64,000 nucleotides of DNA from Streptomyces sp. ERV7 (lineage in GTDB: Bacteria > Actinomycetota > Actinomycetes > Streptomycetales > Streptomycetaceae), in assembly GCF_001653515.1 (NCBI RefSeq), contig NZ_LYOY01000040.1, positions 434,001 to 498,000 of the forward strand. Direction: 5' to 3'. The notes below the pieces were generated by a model. The model had not been told where the DNA came from. It made no database searches and saw only the letters and a list, made by a program, of their open reading frames with translations. Position numbers and translations under genes: made by a program. Below, one piece after another: positions 18,840 through 27,086 of this stretch; within the stretch, counting starts at the first letter, position 1; each line of letters starts with the position of its first letter.

Positions 18840-19736
18840 ATGCGTCTGAGCACTGTGATTCTTCCGGTACGCCGCTGGCACGACGGCGGTCGCGACGAGT
18901 GGCTGCGCGCCGAGGAGCTGGGCTTCCACACCGCGTACACCTACGACCACCTGTCCTGGCGGACCTTCCGTGACGGGCCGTGGTTCGGCGCGGTGCCGAC
19001 GCTGACCGCCGCTGCCGCCGCCACCTCGCGGATGCGGCTCGGCACGCTGGTCACCTCGCCGAACTTCCGGCACCCGGTGACCCTCGCCAAGGAACTCATC
19101 ACACTCGACGACGTCTCGAACGGCCGGATCACCCTCGGCATAGGGGCCGGTGGCAACGGCTTCGACGCCACCGCCCTGGGCCAGCAGGCGTGGACCCCGC
19201 GCGAGCGGGCCGACCGCTTCGCCGAGTTCGTGCCGCTGCTCGACCGCCTGCTGACCGAGGACGCGGTGACGTTCGAGGGGACCGCGTACTCGGCGGTCGA
19301 GGCGCGCAACATCCCGGGCTGTGTGCAGCGGCCGCGGCTGCCGTTCGCCGTGGCGGCGACCGGTCCGCGCGGGCTGAGGCTGGCGGCGCGGCACGGGCAG
19401 GCGTGGGTGACCACGGGCGACCCGAAGCTCTTCGAGACGGGCACGCCCGACCAGTCGGTGGAGGCGATCCGCGGACAGATCAAGAAGCTCGGCGAGGCCT
19501 GCGACGACATCGGCCGCGATGTGGACGAGCTGGACAAGATCCTGCTCACCGGCTTCACGCCGGAGCCCGGGCGGGTGCTGGAGTCGCTCGACTCCTTCGT
19601 GGACTTCGCGGGCAGGCACTTCGAGCTCGGCGTGACGGAGATCGTCCTGCACGCGCCGATCCCGGACTCGGCCTTCGCCGCCGACCGCGAGGTGTTCGAG
19701 CAGATCGCCATGGAGGGGCTGGCGCAGCTGCGCTGA
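18840..19736 (+). CDS. LLM-class (F420/FMN-dependent) oxidoreductase
   Basis: 298 aa from ATG 18840 (MRLSTVILPVRRWHDGG). The bacterial-luciferase-like TIM barrel is recognisable from LGFHTAYTYDHLSW, RMRLGTLVTSPNFRHPVTLA, DVSNGRITLGIGAGG and the WTPRERADRFAEF segment. Members reduce or oxidise small substrates with F420 or flavin; the substrate here is unknown. TAGTGT (18827-18832) sits 7 nt before the ATG, typical of a leaderless transcript. GTG 18810 with GAGGAG upstream is an in-frame alternative that would add ten residues. It stands alone between the truncated HAD gene and a convergent gene. Confidence 0.9.
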   Translation: MRLSTVILPVRRWHDGGRDEWLRAEELGFHTAYTYDHLSWRTFRDGPWFGAVPTLTAAAAATSRMRLGTLVTSPNFRHPVTLAKELITLDDVSNGRITLGIGAGGNGFDATALGQQAWTPRERADRFAEFVPLLDRLLTEDAVTFEGTAYSAVEARNIPGCVQRPRLPFAVAATGPRGLRLAARHGQAWVTTGDPKLFETGTPDQSVEAIRGQIKKLGEACDDIGRDVDELDKILLTGFTPEPGRVLESLDSFVDFAGRHFELGVTEIVLHAPIPDSAFAADREVFEQIAMEGLAQLR

Positions 19737-19777
19737 CGCGGCGGGGGCGGAGCACTGCCGCCGCCCCCTTCCCCGGC

Positions 19778-20236
19778 TCAGCTCTTGGCGCGTACGCGTC
19801 CGCTCAGCCAGGGCGTGAGCGTGCCGAGGACGAGTTCCTTGTACGTCTCGTCGCCGGGCAGCGGCACCACCAGCCACCAACCCGGCGGGAAGAAACGGCC
19901 CTTGACGTACGCCAGGTCGCCGTAGACCGCACGGAGGAACGCGGGGACCGCGTCGCGCGGCACGTCGTTGAACTCCACACCGTCGACGGTGATCTTCGCG
20001 TCGTCCTCCGCGAAGAGCTGCACGGTGACGGCGGGCGAGCCGCCGAGCTCGACGAACGCCTCGTGCGGAAGCGAGCCGTCCGGGTCCAGGACGGTGAACG
20101 CCCCGGCCGAGGTGCGGCGCGAGGACCGGTCGGCGCCTATGTCGTGGGTGACCTCGACGGCGAGGTTGTGCGCGCGAGCGACCTCGTGGATCGCGGCGAC
20201 GGCGCTCTCGGTGCTGGGCAGACGCGGATATGCCAT
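19778..20236 (-). CDS. Conserved hypothetical protein
   Basis: 152 aa from ATG 20236 (MAYPRLPSTESAVAAI); ATG 20248 is a possible earlier start and neither has a strong ribosome binding site. The protein is soluble, mixed alpha/beta, with no signal peptide or membrane helix. Segments such as ITVDGVEFNDVPRDAVPAFLRA and GDLAYVKGRFFPPGWWLVVPLPGD are distinctive but do not match a family I can name. It is convergent to the LLM oxidoreductase and lies 84 bp downstream of kptA, possibly in the same transcript. Confidence 0.75.
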   Translation of the reverse strand: MAYPRLPSTESAVAAIHEVARAHNLAVEVTHDIGADRSSRRTSAGAFTVLDPDGSLPHEAFVELGGSPAVTVQLFAEDDAKITVDGVEFNDVPRDAVPAFLRAVYGDLAYVKGRFFPPGWWLVVPLPGDETYKELVLGTLTPWLSGRVRAKS

Positions 20237-20320
20237 GCCGTCGATCATCTCAGCAGAGGAGCACGGCACCACTGGTATTCGCTGCCGACGGACTCCGGCG
20301 AGGGGCCCCGCCAGGGGGCC

Positions 20321-20875
20321 TCACTCGGGAAGGCGCAGGTACTTCGGCGGTACGGAGTCGGTGAGCCACACCCCGTTCGCGCTGATGTGGAAGACGAGGC
20401 CGTCCCGACGCATCGCCGCGGCGTCCACGCTCAGGACGACGGGGCGCCCGCGCCGGGCGCCTACCCGCGTCGCCGTCTCGCGGTCGGCGGAGAGGTGCAC
20501 GTGGTGGCGGGCCATCGGCCGCAGGCCCTCGGCCCGGATCGCGTCCAGGCTGCGGGCCACGGTGCCGTGGTAGAGGTACGCGGGCGGTTCGGCGGCCGGC
20601 AGGCCCAGGTCGACGGCGACGGTGTGGCCCTGACTGGCCCGGATCCGGTCGCCCTCGATCGCGAAGCGGCGCTTGTCGTTGACGGCGACGACATGGTCGA
20701 GCTCGGCGCGGGTGACGGGGAAGTGGTGCGCGGCCGCCGCTCGCAGCAGGGCGGCGATCTCGACCCAGCCGTGCGGGTCGAGGGTGAGCCCGATCCGTTC
20801 GGGCTGGTGGCGCAGGTGCTTCGACAGGTACTTGGACACCTTCACGGTGCGTCTGTCGTCCGGTGTTTCGGCCAT
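20321..20875 (-). CDS. kptA: RNA 2'-phosphotransferase KptA/Tpt1
   Basis: 184 aa, the normal length for the family. The N-terminal domain has KVSKYLSKHLRHQPERIGL with the conserved Arg-His pair, and the C-terminal ADP-ribosyltransferase-like domain has YLYHGTVARSLDAI, GLRPMARHHVHLS and GLVFHISANGVWLTD. The enzyme moves an internal 2'-phosphate of RNA to NAD+. In eukaryotes it finishes tRNA splicing; bacterial homologues are active in vitro, but their natural substrate is unsettled. ATG 20875 is the natural start. The gene is leftward and isolated. Confidence 0.92.
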   Translation of the reverse strand: MAETPDDRRTVKVSKYLSKHLRHQPERIGLTLDPHGWVEIAALLRAAAAHHFPVTRAELDHVVAVNDKRRFAIEGDRIRASQGHTVAVDLGLPAAEPPAYLYHGTVARSLDAIRAEGLRPMARHHVHLSADRETATRVGARRGRPVVLSVDAAAMRRDGLVFHISANGVWLTDSVPPKYLRLPE

Positions 20876-20972
20876 GCCGCCAGGGTGCCGGGCGGGAAGC
20901 GTCCCGGCACCCCAATTTCCCTTCGGAGTCACGGCCCTTCCTGGAGTCGTGGCTCCTCTCGGCTCCTCGACG

Positions 20973-21488
20973 TCAGGCCTTGAGCTGCTCGGCGGCCCAG
21001 CGGGCCCACTCCTCGTGCATCGAGCTGAGCCGCTTGCCGTACTCCAGGGCCAGACGGCCGTGGAGGGAGAGCGGGTCGTCGTCCCACTCGATCGAGGCCT
21101 CCGCCTCTTCGAGGCCGGCGCGCTGGCGGGCGGAACGCTCGGCCTCGGTCAGGAGGTATGTCTGCGCCTCCAGCGGGGTGAGGAGGCCGAGGAAGAAGAC
21201 GCGCAGCAGGGAGTCGCTGCGGCGGGTGCGGGAGGGCTCGGTCTCGGTGAGCCAGTGGCGCAGCTCGGCCCGGCCCGGTTCGGTGATGGCGTACTCCTTG
21301 CGGCCCCTGGGGCCCTCGGCCGCCACCTCGACCAGGCCGGAGTCGGCCAGCTTGCCCAGCTCGCCGTAGACCTGGCTCTGGGTCGCCGACCAGACGTGGG
21401 AGAGCGAGGTCTCGAACAGTTTCATCAGGTCGTAGCCGCTGGCCGGACGTTCGGCCAACAGTCCCAGGACCGCGTGACGAAGACTCAT
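20973..21488 (-). CDS. PadR-family transcriptional regulator
   Basis: 171 aa from ATG 21488, with a GAGGG leader. The PadR winged helix is complete: MSLRHAVLGLLAERPASGYDL, the recognition segment WSATQSQVYGELGKLADSGL and the wing GRKEYAITEPGRAELRHWL. The C-terminal half is helical, as in the Vir/AphA-like group. It is divergent from a membrane protein gene at 21598, and the 110-bp gap holds paired inverted repeats that fit a PadR operator. It therefore probably represses that gene and itself until an unknown ligand binds. Confidence 0.92.
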   Translation of the reverse strand: MSLRHAVLGLLAERPASGYDLMKLFETSLSHVWSATQSQVYGELGKLADSGLVEVAAEGPRGRKEYAITEPGRAELRHWLTETEPSRTRRSDSLLRVFFLGLLTPLEAQTYLLTEAERSARQRAGLEEAEASIEWDDDPLSLHGRLALEYGKRLSSMHEEWARWAAEQLKA

Positions 21489-21500
21489 GACCCTCACTTT

Positions 21501-21563
21501 ACATTCCACTCTTGACACGTCAATGCAGGACCCTCTACTTTTGACATGTCGAAGTTGGAATGT
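21501..21563. promoter_or_regulatory. Divergent operator between PadR gene and membrane protein gene
   Basis: Nested symmetry is visible. TTGACACGTCAA (21512-21523) and TTGACATGTCGA (21541-21552) are two near-palindromes 29 bp apart, and they are bracketed by ACATTCCA (21501-21508) and its inverse TGGAATGT (21556-21563). PadR regulators bind dyads of this kind in divergent promoters. TTGACA-like elements on both strands could also serve as -35 boxes. Confidence 0.65.
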
Positions 21564-21597
21564 GGAGCGGGCGAGAGCCCGATGAAGGGGGACTCCC

Positions 21598-22170
21598 ATG
21601 AACTACCTGCGCGGATTCGTTCCGTGGATCATCTTCGCCGCCGTCGGCAGCGAGCACTGGGAGTGGGGCGCGGTCGCCGCGCTCGCCATGGGAGCCTGGT
21701 TGTTCTCCGCCGACCGCAAGCGTGGTGCGGCGTCCGACTCGCTGATTCTGGAGCAGTCGACCATCGCCTTCTTCGCCGTGCTGAGCGTCGTGGCCTTCGC
21801 GATGCCGGACAGTGGGCTGCGGGAGTACGGCGGGGCGCTGGCCACCGGGTGGCTGGCCCTCACCGCCTGGGCGACGCTGGCCGTCCGGCGCCCCTTCACC
21901 ACCGGGATAGCCAAGCGGCAGGCGCCGCGTGAGCTGTGGAACAACCCGGTGTTCCTCCGTATCAACGTGGTGCTGACCGCCGTCTGGGCGGCTGCCTTCA
22001 CCGTCACCGCCGTCGCGCTCGCCATCGTCCACGCCCAGTCGCTGGGCAGTGCCGCCGCGATAGCCGTGCAGGTCGCCGGGTTCGCGGTGCCCGCGCTCTT
22101 CACGGCCAAGTACCCGGAGCGCGCCCGGCGCGTCGCCCAGTCCGCCGAAGTGACCGCAATCACGCAGTGA
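21598..22170 (+). CDS. Integral membrane protein, probable PadR target
   Basis: 190 aa from ATG 21598, with GAAGGGG 6 nt upstream. Four to six hydrophobic segments are visible, including WIIFAAVGSEHWEWGAVAAL, STIAFFAVLSVVAFAM, GALATGWLALTAWATLAV and a long one around VVLTAVWAAAFTVTAVALAI. The RRPFTTGIAKRQAPRELW loop is basic and cytoplasmic. I do not recognise a named family and no catalytic motif is evident. Divergent placement from the PadR gene suggests it is the regulated gene. Three DnaA boxes begin 18 bp after its stop. Confidence 0.8.
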   Translation: MNYLRGFVPWIIFAAVGSEHWEWGAVAALAMGAWLFSADRKRGAASDSLILEQSTIAFFAVLSVVAFAMPDSGLREYGGALATGWLALTAWATLAVRRPFTTGIAKRQAPRELWNNPVFLRINVVLTAVWAAAFTVTAVALAIVHAQSLGSAAAIAVQVAGFAVPALFTAKYPERARRVAQSAEVTAITQ

Positions 22171-22187
22171 TGACAGTCAGTTAGGTT

Positions 22188-22241
22188 TGATCCACAGACA
22201 AGTGCGGTTATCCACAGGGTTTGTGGCTATTCTGTGGACAA
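22188..22241. promoter_or_regulatory. Cluster of three DnaA boxes
   Basis: TGATCCACA (22188-22196, one mismatch), TTATCCACA (22208-22216, exact) and, on the other strand, TTGTCCACA (22233-22241, exact). They lie between the convergent ends of the membrane protein gene and the MerR gene, the third within the last codons of the MerR gene. The Streptomyces DnaA box is TTGTCCACA or close variants. Confidence 0.8.
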
Positions 22242-23426
22242 CCGGCGGGCCGAGAGAGCGTCCAACGTACGGGACTGGACCTCGCGTTCGGCTGCGGCGG
22301 AGATGAACGCGGCGACGTTCTCCGGGCCGACCAGGGCCTGTACGGCCCGGACCGTGTGCGCGGGCAGGGCGACCGGCCCGGGGTCGGGATCGGCCGGGGC
22401 GGCCGGGGCCGTGGCGCCGAGATGGCGCTGGAGGTGCCGGGTGGCGAACAGGCGCATGGCCCTGGCAAGTTCGGCGTCCACGGTCTGCTGGGCCAGCGGA
22501 CGCAGCCGGCGCACCAGACCGGCGGCCTCGGCGGCCTCCGCGTCGGTGGGCGGGCGGTGGCCCAGATAGCGGGCGAAGACGTGCTCCGTGGTGAAGTCGA
22601 GGAAGCGGGCCGCGATGTGCTCCACCTGGCCGCGCAGCTCACGCAGATGCCCGGAGATCGCGTCCAGGGGAACCCCGGCCGCGTACAGCTCGGCGGCGAC
22701 GGCCAGCTCCTGCGGGCTGGGGACCAGGAACTCGCGGTCGTTGCCCGGGATGCGTTCCAGGATGCCCAGCTCGACCGCGTCGGCGACGGCCTCGTCGTCG
22801 GGCTCACCGCCGAAGGTGGCGTCGAGATCGTCCCGGGAGATCCGGGCGGCCTCCTCGTCGGTCCAGGGTCCGTTGACCTCGGCGACCAGGCCGAGGACAC
22901 CGCCGAGGCCGCGGCCCGCGTCCCAGGCCTCCAGGAGCTCCTTGATGGAGGCCAGGGTGTAACCGCGGTCGAGCAGATCGGCGATCTGGCGCAGCCGGGC
23001 CAGATGGGTCTCGCCGTACACATTGGACCGGCCGCGCCGCTCGGGCCTGGGCAGCAGACCCCTGTCCTGGTAGGCGCGGATCGTCCGGACCGTGGCACCG
23101 CTCGCATGCGCCAGGTCCTCGATGCGGTACTCGCAGGAGGAGGGGAGGGAATGTGACACCGCTTGCTGGAGCGCAGGCTGGACGGCCTGCTGGACTGCCT
23201 GTTGAGCCAGTGACTGACCCGGCGGCTGACCAGGCGGCTGAGGCGGTGACTGAGTCGGTGCGTGAGCCGATGGCTGGACCGGCGGCTGAAGTGCCGCCTG
23301 GGCTGTCGGCTGAGCCGATGGTCGGGCCGATGGCTGGGTCGGCACGGCGGCCGGCACCGGGGCGTGGGCCGGCGCCGCCGACGCACCCGGCGCCGCCGAT
23401 GACTGTGTTGCTGGCTGCCCGGACAA
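22227..23426 (-). CDS. MerR-family regulator with Pro/Gln-rich N-terminal extension
   Basis: About 399 aa from TTG 23426, which has GAGGGAG 5 nt upstream and sits 11 bp after the preceding gene's stop. The first 90-100 residues are low-complexity Ala/Pro/Gln (QAVQQAVQPALQQAV). A MerR winged helix follows, YRIEDLAHASGATVRTIRAY, with QDRGLLPRPERRGRSNVYGE, then a coiled coil and a long helical C-terminal domain. The extension before the DNA-binding domain is unusual, because MerR domains are normally N-terminal. GTG 23159 would remove it but has no ribosome binding site. Last gene of a four-gene operon and probably its regulator. Confidence 0.85.
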   Translation of the reverse strand: MSGQPATQSSAAPGASAAPAHAPVPAAVPTQPSARPSAQPTAQAALQPPVQPSAHAPTQSPPQPPGQPPGQSLAQQAVQQAVQPALQQAVSHSLPSSCEYRIEDLAHASGATVRTIRAYQDRGLLPRPERRGRSNVYGETHLARLRQIADLLDRGYTLASIKELLEAWDAGRGLGGVLGLVAEVNGPWTDEEAARISRDDLDATFGGEPDDEAVADAVELGILERIPGNDREFLVPSPQELAVAAELYAAGVPLDAISGHLRELRGQVEHIAARFLDFTTEHVFARYLGHRPPTDAEAAEAAGLVRRLRPLAQQTVDAELARAMRLFATRHLQRHLGATAPAAPADPDPGPVALPAHTVRAVQALVGPENVAAFISAAAEREVQSRTLDALSARRLSTE

Positions 23427-23437
23427 ACCGTCTCCCT

Positions 23438-24367
23438 CTACCCCAGGGCGGCGCGGCCCACCGCACCCGCTGCCGCACGGGCCGCCGGCGAGGTCGCGAG
23501 ATATTCGACGGCCTTGCGCAGGGAGCCCTCCTGCGAGGGATGGTACGACCGCCGGAAGTAGCGGGGTATGGCCGAGCCGAGCTCCTTCCAGCTGGGCAGC
23601 AGCCCGCGCCGTACGGCCCGGTTGTGCTCGCGCAGCGAGTAGCGCAGCCGGCCGGCGAGCCGGGGGTCGTGGCGGATCAGATAGGAGGCACCCCACCCCC
23701 ACAGCCAGAGCAGCACCGGGGCGACCACGACCATGCCCTCCACCCGGCGGGCGTAGCGGGGCAGGCCCTCGCCGCCGCAGTGCTGGTACATGTCGAAGGC
23801 GACGGCGCGGTGTTCGACCTCCTCGGCGCCGTGCCAGCGCAGCAGGTCGAGCATGATCGGGTCCGAGCCGGCCCGGTCGAGGGCCTCGGCGTGCAGTACC
23901 CAGTCCCCCAGGACCGCGGTGAACTGCTCGATCGCGGCGATCAGCGAGAGCCGGAAGCGCAGCCACTCCTGGGTCGGTATCGGCGCGCCGAACGGGGGTC
24001 GCTCACCGAGGAGTTTGTCGAAGAGGAAGTCGACATGGCGGGTGTAGGCGGCGGTGTCCAGGCGCTGCTCGGCGAGGTGGTCGAGTACATGGGCGTGCTG
24101 GACGCTGTGGGTGGCCTCCTGGCCCATGAAGCCCTTGACGTCCTTGAGCAGGACCGGGTCGGTGACCAGCGGAAGGGCTTCCTTGAAGACCTTCACGAAC
24201 CACCGTTCGCCCGCCGGAAGGAGCAGATGGAGGACGTTGATGACATGGGTGGCGGTGGGCTCGTCCGGTATCCAGTGCAGGGGGGTCTCGTGCCAGTCGA
24301 ACGAGACCCGCCGCGGGGTGATCCGGTAGTGCTCCGGACCCGCGCCCTCCAGGCGCTCCGTGCTCAC
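23438..24367 (-). CDS. Predicted metal-dependent hydrolase (PF10118 type)
   Basis: 309 aa from GTG 24367, whose GTGA overlaps the stop of the upstream gene. Helical protein with the motifs FMGQEATHSVQHAHVLDHL and LRWHGAEEVEHRAVAFDMY, which give paired Glu/His ligands like those of di-iron carboxylate proteins. These match the family called predicted metal-dependent hydrolase (COG3687/PF10118). One or two hydrophobic segments follow (GMVVVAPVLLWLWGWGASYL), suggesting membrane association. The activity is unproven. Overlap with the hydrolase-SDR fusion gene implies translational coupling. Confidence 0.85.
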   Translation of the reverse strand: MSTERLEGAGPEHYRITPRRVSFDWHETPLHWIPDEPTATHVINVLHLLLPAGERWFVKVFKEALPLVTDPVLLKDVKGFMGQEATHSVQHAHVLDHLAEQRLDTAAYTRHVDFLFDKLLGERPPFGAPIPTQEWLRFRLSLIAAIEQFTAVLGDWVLHAEALDRAGSDPIMLDLLRWHGAEEVEHRAVAFDMYQHCGGEGLPRYARRVEGMVVVAPVLLWLWGWGASYLIRHDPRLAGRLRYSLREHNRAVRRGLLPSWKELGSAIPRYFRRSYHPSQEGSLRKAVEYLATSPAARAAAGAVGRAALG

Positions 24368-26148
24368 AGCGGTGGCTCCAATCGGGCGATCGCGCGCAGG
24401 GTGCGGGGCATGAAGCGGGACATGAGGTGGGCGCCGCGGGCCTCGGGTGTCACCGGCACCACGGCCTGGTTCTTCACCACCGCGCGCAGGATCGCCGTGG
24501 CGACCTTCTCCGGCGGGTAGTTGCGCAGGCCGTACAGCCGGGCGGACTTCTTCTGGCGGCGCTTCTCCTCGGTCTCGTCGACCCCGGCGAAGCGGGCGGT
24601 GGAGGTGATGTTGGTGTTGACGAAGCCCGGGCAGATGGCGCTGACGCCGATGCCCTGTCCGGCCAGTTCGGCGCGCAGGCACTCGCTGAGCATCAGCACC
24701 GCCGCCTTGGTGGTGGAGTAGGCGGGCAGCGCCTTGGAGGGCTGGTAGGCGGCGGCCGAGGCGGTGTTGACGATGTGGCCGCCCTGACCGCGGTCGGCCA
24801 TCTGCTTGCCGAAGATCCGGCAGCCGTGGATGACGCCCCACAGATTCACGTCGAGGACCTTCTTCCAGTCCTCGGTGGTGGTGTCGAAGAACGAGCCGGA
24901 GAGGCCGATACCGGCGTTGTTCACCAGGACGTCCACGATGCCGTACTCGGCGGCGACCTTCTCGGCGAGCTTCTCCATCGCCTGCTCGTCGCTGACGTCG
25001 ACCGTCTCGGCCCAGGCCTCGGGGGCGCCGATGAGCCGGGACATGTCGGCGGTCCGGGCCGCCCCCTCCGCGTCCCGGTCCACCGCGACGATCCGTGCCC
25101 CGGCCTCCGCGAACGCGAAGGCGGTCGCCCGGCCGATGCCGCTGGCCGCGCCGGTGACCAGGACCAGCTGCCCGCCGAAGCGGTCCGCGTACGGGCCGGT
25201 GGCCACGGCGTCCTTGGCCGGGACGCCGTCCTCGTTGGCGGTGACGAACTCGGTGATCCAGGCGGCCAGGCGGTCGGGGCGGGTGCGCGGGACCCAGTGC
25301 TTGGCGGGCAGGGTGCGGCGGACCAGCTGGGGCGCCCACAGCTCCAGGTCGTCGTAGAGCCGCTCGGAGAGGAACGCGTCGCCGGTCGGCGTGATCAGCT
25401 GCACCGGCACATGCGCGTACGCGTCGGCGCGGGGGCGGCGCAGCCGGGCCCGGACGTTGTCCCGGTAGAGCCAGGCGCCGTGTGCCGCGTCCTGAGGCAG
25501 GGAGGCCGTGGGGTAGTCGCCGGAGGGGACCTTCTCCAGCCGTTCGAGGATCCTCGGCCACTGCTTGCCGAGCGGGCCGCGCCAGGCGAGCTCGGGCAGG
25601 ACCGGGGTGTGCAGCATGTACACGTACCAGGACTTGGCGCCCTGGCCGAGCAGCTGGCCGACCCGGCGAGGGGTCGGACGGGTCATCCGGTTCTTGATCC
25701 AGTGTCCGAAGTGGTCGAGGGAGGGGCCGGACATCGAGGTGAAGGAGGCGATCCGGCCCTCGGTGCGTTTGACGGTCACGAACTCCCAGGCCTGGACGGA
25801 CCCCCAGTCGTGGCCGACCAGGTGCACCGGCCGGTCCGGGCTCACCGCGTCGGCGACCGCCAGGAAGTCGTCGGTCAGCTTCTCCAGGGTGAAGCCGCCG
25901 CGCAGCGGGGCCGGGGCGGTCGAGCGGCCGTGGCCCCGTACGTCGTAGAGCACGACGTGGAAGCGCTCGGCCAGCCGGACGGCGACCTCCGACCAGACCT
26001 CCTTGCTGTCCGGATAGCCGTGCACGAGCACCACGGTCGGCTGCTCCGGGTCGCCGAGTTCGGCGACGCACAGCTCGATCCCTCCCGTGCGCACCCAGCG
26101 CTCGCGCGCGCCCTCCATGCCGTTGCCCGCCCGGTCTCCCACGCTCAC
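24364..26148 (-). CDS. Alpha/beta hydrolase-SDR oxidoreductase fusion
   Basis: 594 aa from GTG 26148, overlapping the upstream stop (GTGA). Residues about 15-300 are an epoxide-hydrolase-like alpha/beta hydrolase: VVLVHGYPDSKEVW, GHDWG with the nucleophile Asp position, and an AKHWVPR segment near the catalytic His. Residues about 320-594 are a classical short-chain dehydrogenase: VTGAASGIG, NNAGIG, a Ser before YSTTKAA with catalytic Tyr and Lys. This two-domain architecture is known in actinobacteria (EphD-like). A coupled hydrolysis and oxidation of one lipid-like substrate is plausible. The operon pairs it with an M24 peptidase-fold protein and a metal-dependent hydrolase. Confidence 0.92.
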   Translation of the reverse strand: MSVGDRAGNGMEGARERWVRTGGIELCVAELGDPEQPTVVLVHGYPDSKEVWSEVAVRLAERFHVVLYDVRGHGRSTAPAPLRGGFTLEKLTDDFLAVADAVSPDRPVHLVGHDWGSVQAWEFVTVKRTEGRIASFTSMSGPSLDHFGHWIKNRMTRPTPRRVGQLLGQGAKSWYVYMLHTPVLPELAWRGPLGKQWPRILERLEKVPSGDYPTASLPQDAAHGAWLYRDNVRARLRRPRADAYAHVPVQLITPTGDAFLSERLYDDLELWAPQLVRRTLPAKHWVPRTRPDRLAAWITEFVTANEDGVPAKDAVATGPYADRFGGQLVLVTGAASGIGRATAFAFAEAGARIVAVDRDAEGAARTADMSRLIGAPEAWAETVDVSDEQAMEKLAEKVAAEYGIVDVLVNNAGIGLSGSFFDTTTEDWKKVLDVNLWGVIHGCRIFGKQMADRGQGGHIVNTASAAAYQPSKALPAYSTTKAAVLMLSECLRAELAGQGIGVSAICPGFVNTNITSTARFAGVDETEEKRRQKKSARLYGLRNYPPEKVATAILRAVVKNQAVVPVTPEARGAHLMSRFMPRTLRAIARLEPPL

Positions 26149-26993
26149 GCCGCCTTCTCCTCGGCCCAGCGCCGCACATGCGGCAGATCGTCGTCCAGCC
26201 AGAACGCGCTCTGCTCGGGGTCCTTGGAGTCGGTGACGACCAGGATCTCCTCGAACTTCGCGCCCGTACCCCGGAATCCGAGGTGCGGCTCGACCGCCCA
26301 GAGCCCCGGACGGGGCGGGTGGTCGGAGAACTTGTAGGGGCTCCACAGTGGCGACCAGCCGTCGCGGTGGCCGTGCAGCGCGTCGCTCGCCAGGCCCTTG
26401 AGGGCCTGGGTGCCGAACCCGAACACGTTCGGCGACCAGCGGCGCTCCTTGACCTGGTCGATCTTGTGGGCGATCACGCCGAACGGGTAGGCGCGGTGCC
26501 GGTTGGCGTAGCCCTGGCGGACCATGAGCCGGTCCACGTCCTCGTAGATCTCGCGCAGCGGCCGCCGCTCGCGGACCTCGCGCAGGAGGAGCTCGCGGTG
26601 TGCTTCGAGATCGGCGAGGAGCCGGTCGTGCACGGGGTTGAGGCCCAGGCATCCCGAGTAGCCGATGTCGGCCGTGAAGCCCTTGTAGACCGGGGCCATG
26701 TCGAGGATGAACGGCATCCCCGCCTCCAGCCTCCGGTTGGTGGGGAAGAACTGGAGCGGGACGCGGAAGTTCACGAACGCCGTGCGGTCCCCGAACCAGG
26801 CGAACGGCAGATGGAACCAGTCCCGCACACCGCGCTCGCGCAGCCACTCCCGCTGCATCCGGGCCGCCTCGCGCTCCGTCACGCCCGGCTTGAGCTGGCC
26901 CGCGACGGCCTCCGCGCACTCATAGGCGAGCCGCTGCACTTCCCTGAACCCGCTGAGCCGCGCGTCGAGTTCCGTCTTGACCGCCGTTGGCAT
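26145..26993 (-). CDS. M24-family (creatinase/aminopeptidase-fold) protein
   Basis: 282 aa from ATG 26993 (MPTAVKTELDARL); the frame stays open further upstream, but that part is not protein-like. The pita-bread fold is recognised from VTEREAARMQREWLRERGVR, the DMAPVYKGFTADIGY segment with the two metal-binding Asp, and AVEPHLGFRGTGAKFEEILVV with late Glu ligands. Members are metallopeptidases or related hydrolases. First gene of a leftward operon with GTGA overlaps to the next two genes. The upstream gap carries two DnaA boxes. Confidence 0.87.
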   Translation of the reverse strand: MPTAVKTELDARLSGFREVQRLAYECAEAVAGQLKPGVTEREAARMQREWLRERGVRDWFHLPFAWFGDRTAFVNFRVPLQFFPTNRRLEAGMPFILDMAPVYKGFTADIGYSGCLGLNPVHDRLLADLEAHRELLLREVRERRPLREIYEDVDRLMVRQGYANRHRAYPFGVIAHKIDQVKERRWSPNVFGFGTQALKGLASDALHGHRDGWSPLWSPYKFSDHPPRPGLWAVEPHLGFRGTGAKFEEILVVTDSKDPEQSAFWLDDDLPHVRRWAEEKAA

Positions 26994-27086
26994 CGCGCCC
27001 ACACCCCTGTCGCCGTACGCGTGCGTAACTTGACACTGATGAATGTGACAATGCCCGGCGGCTACGTCAAGGGTTCCGGGCCCACC

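Noticed and set aside
18980-20983. 667-residue plus-strand frame
   Set aside because: It overlaps the LLM oxidoreductase in another frame and runs antisense through kptA; its composition is shadow-like.
23160-23400. CRISPR-like repeats within the MerR gene
   Set aside because: The repeats are short, degenerate, in-frame Pro/Gln/Ala codon runs without spacers of constant length.
23438-26179. A 913-residue fusion frame joining SDR-like shadow sequence to the metal-dependent hydrolase
   Set aside because: Only the part from 24367 onward is protein-like. Upstream, the true gene lies in another frame and the two overlap by GTGA.
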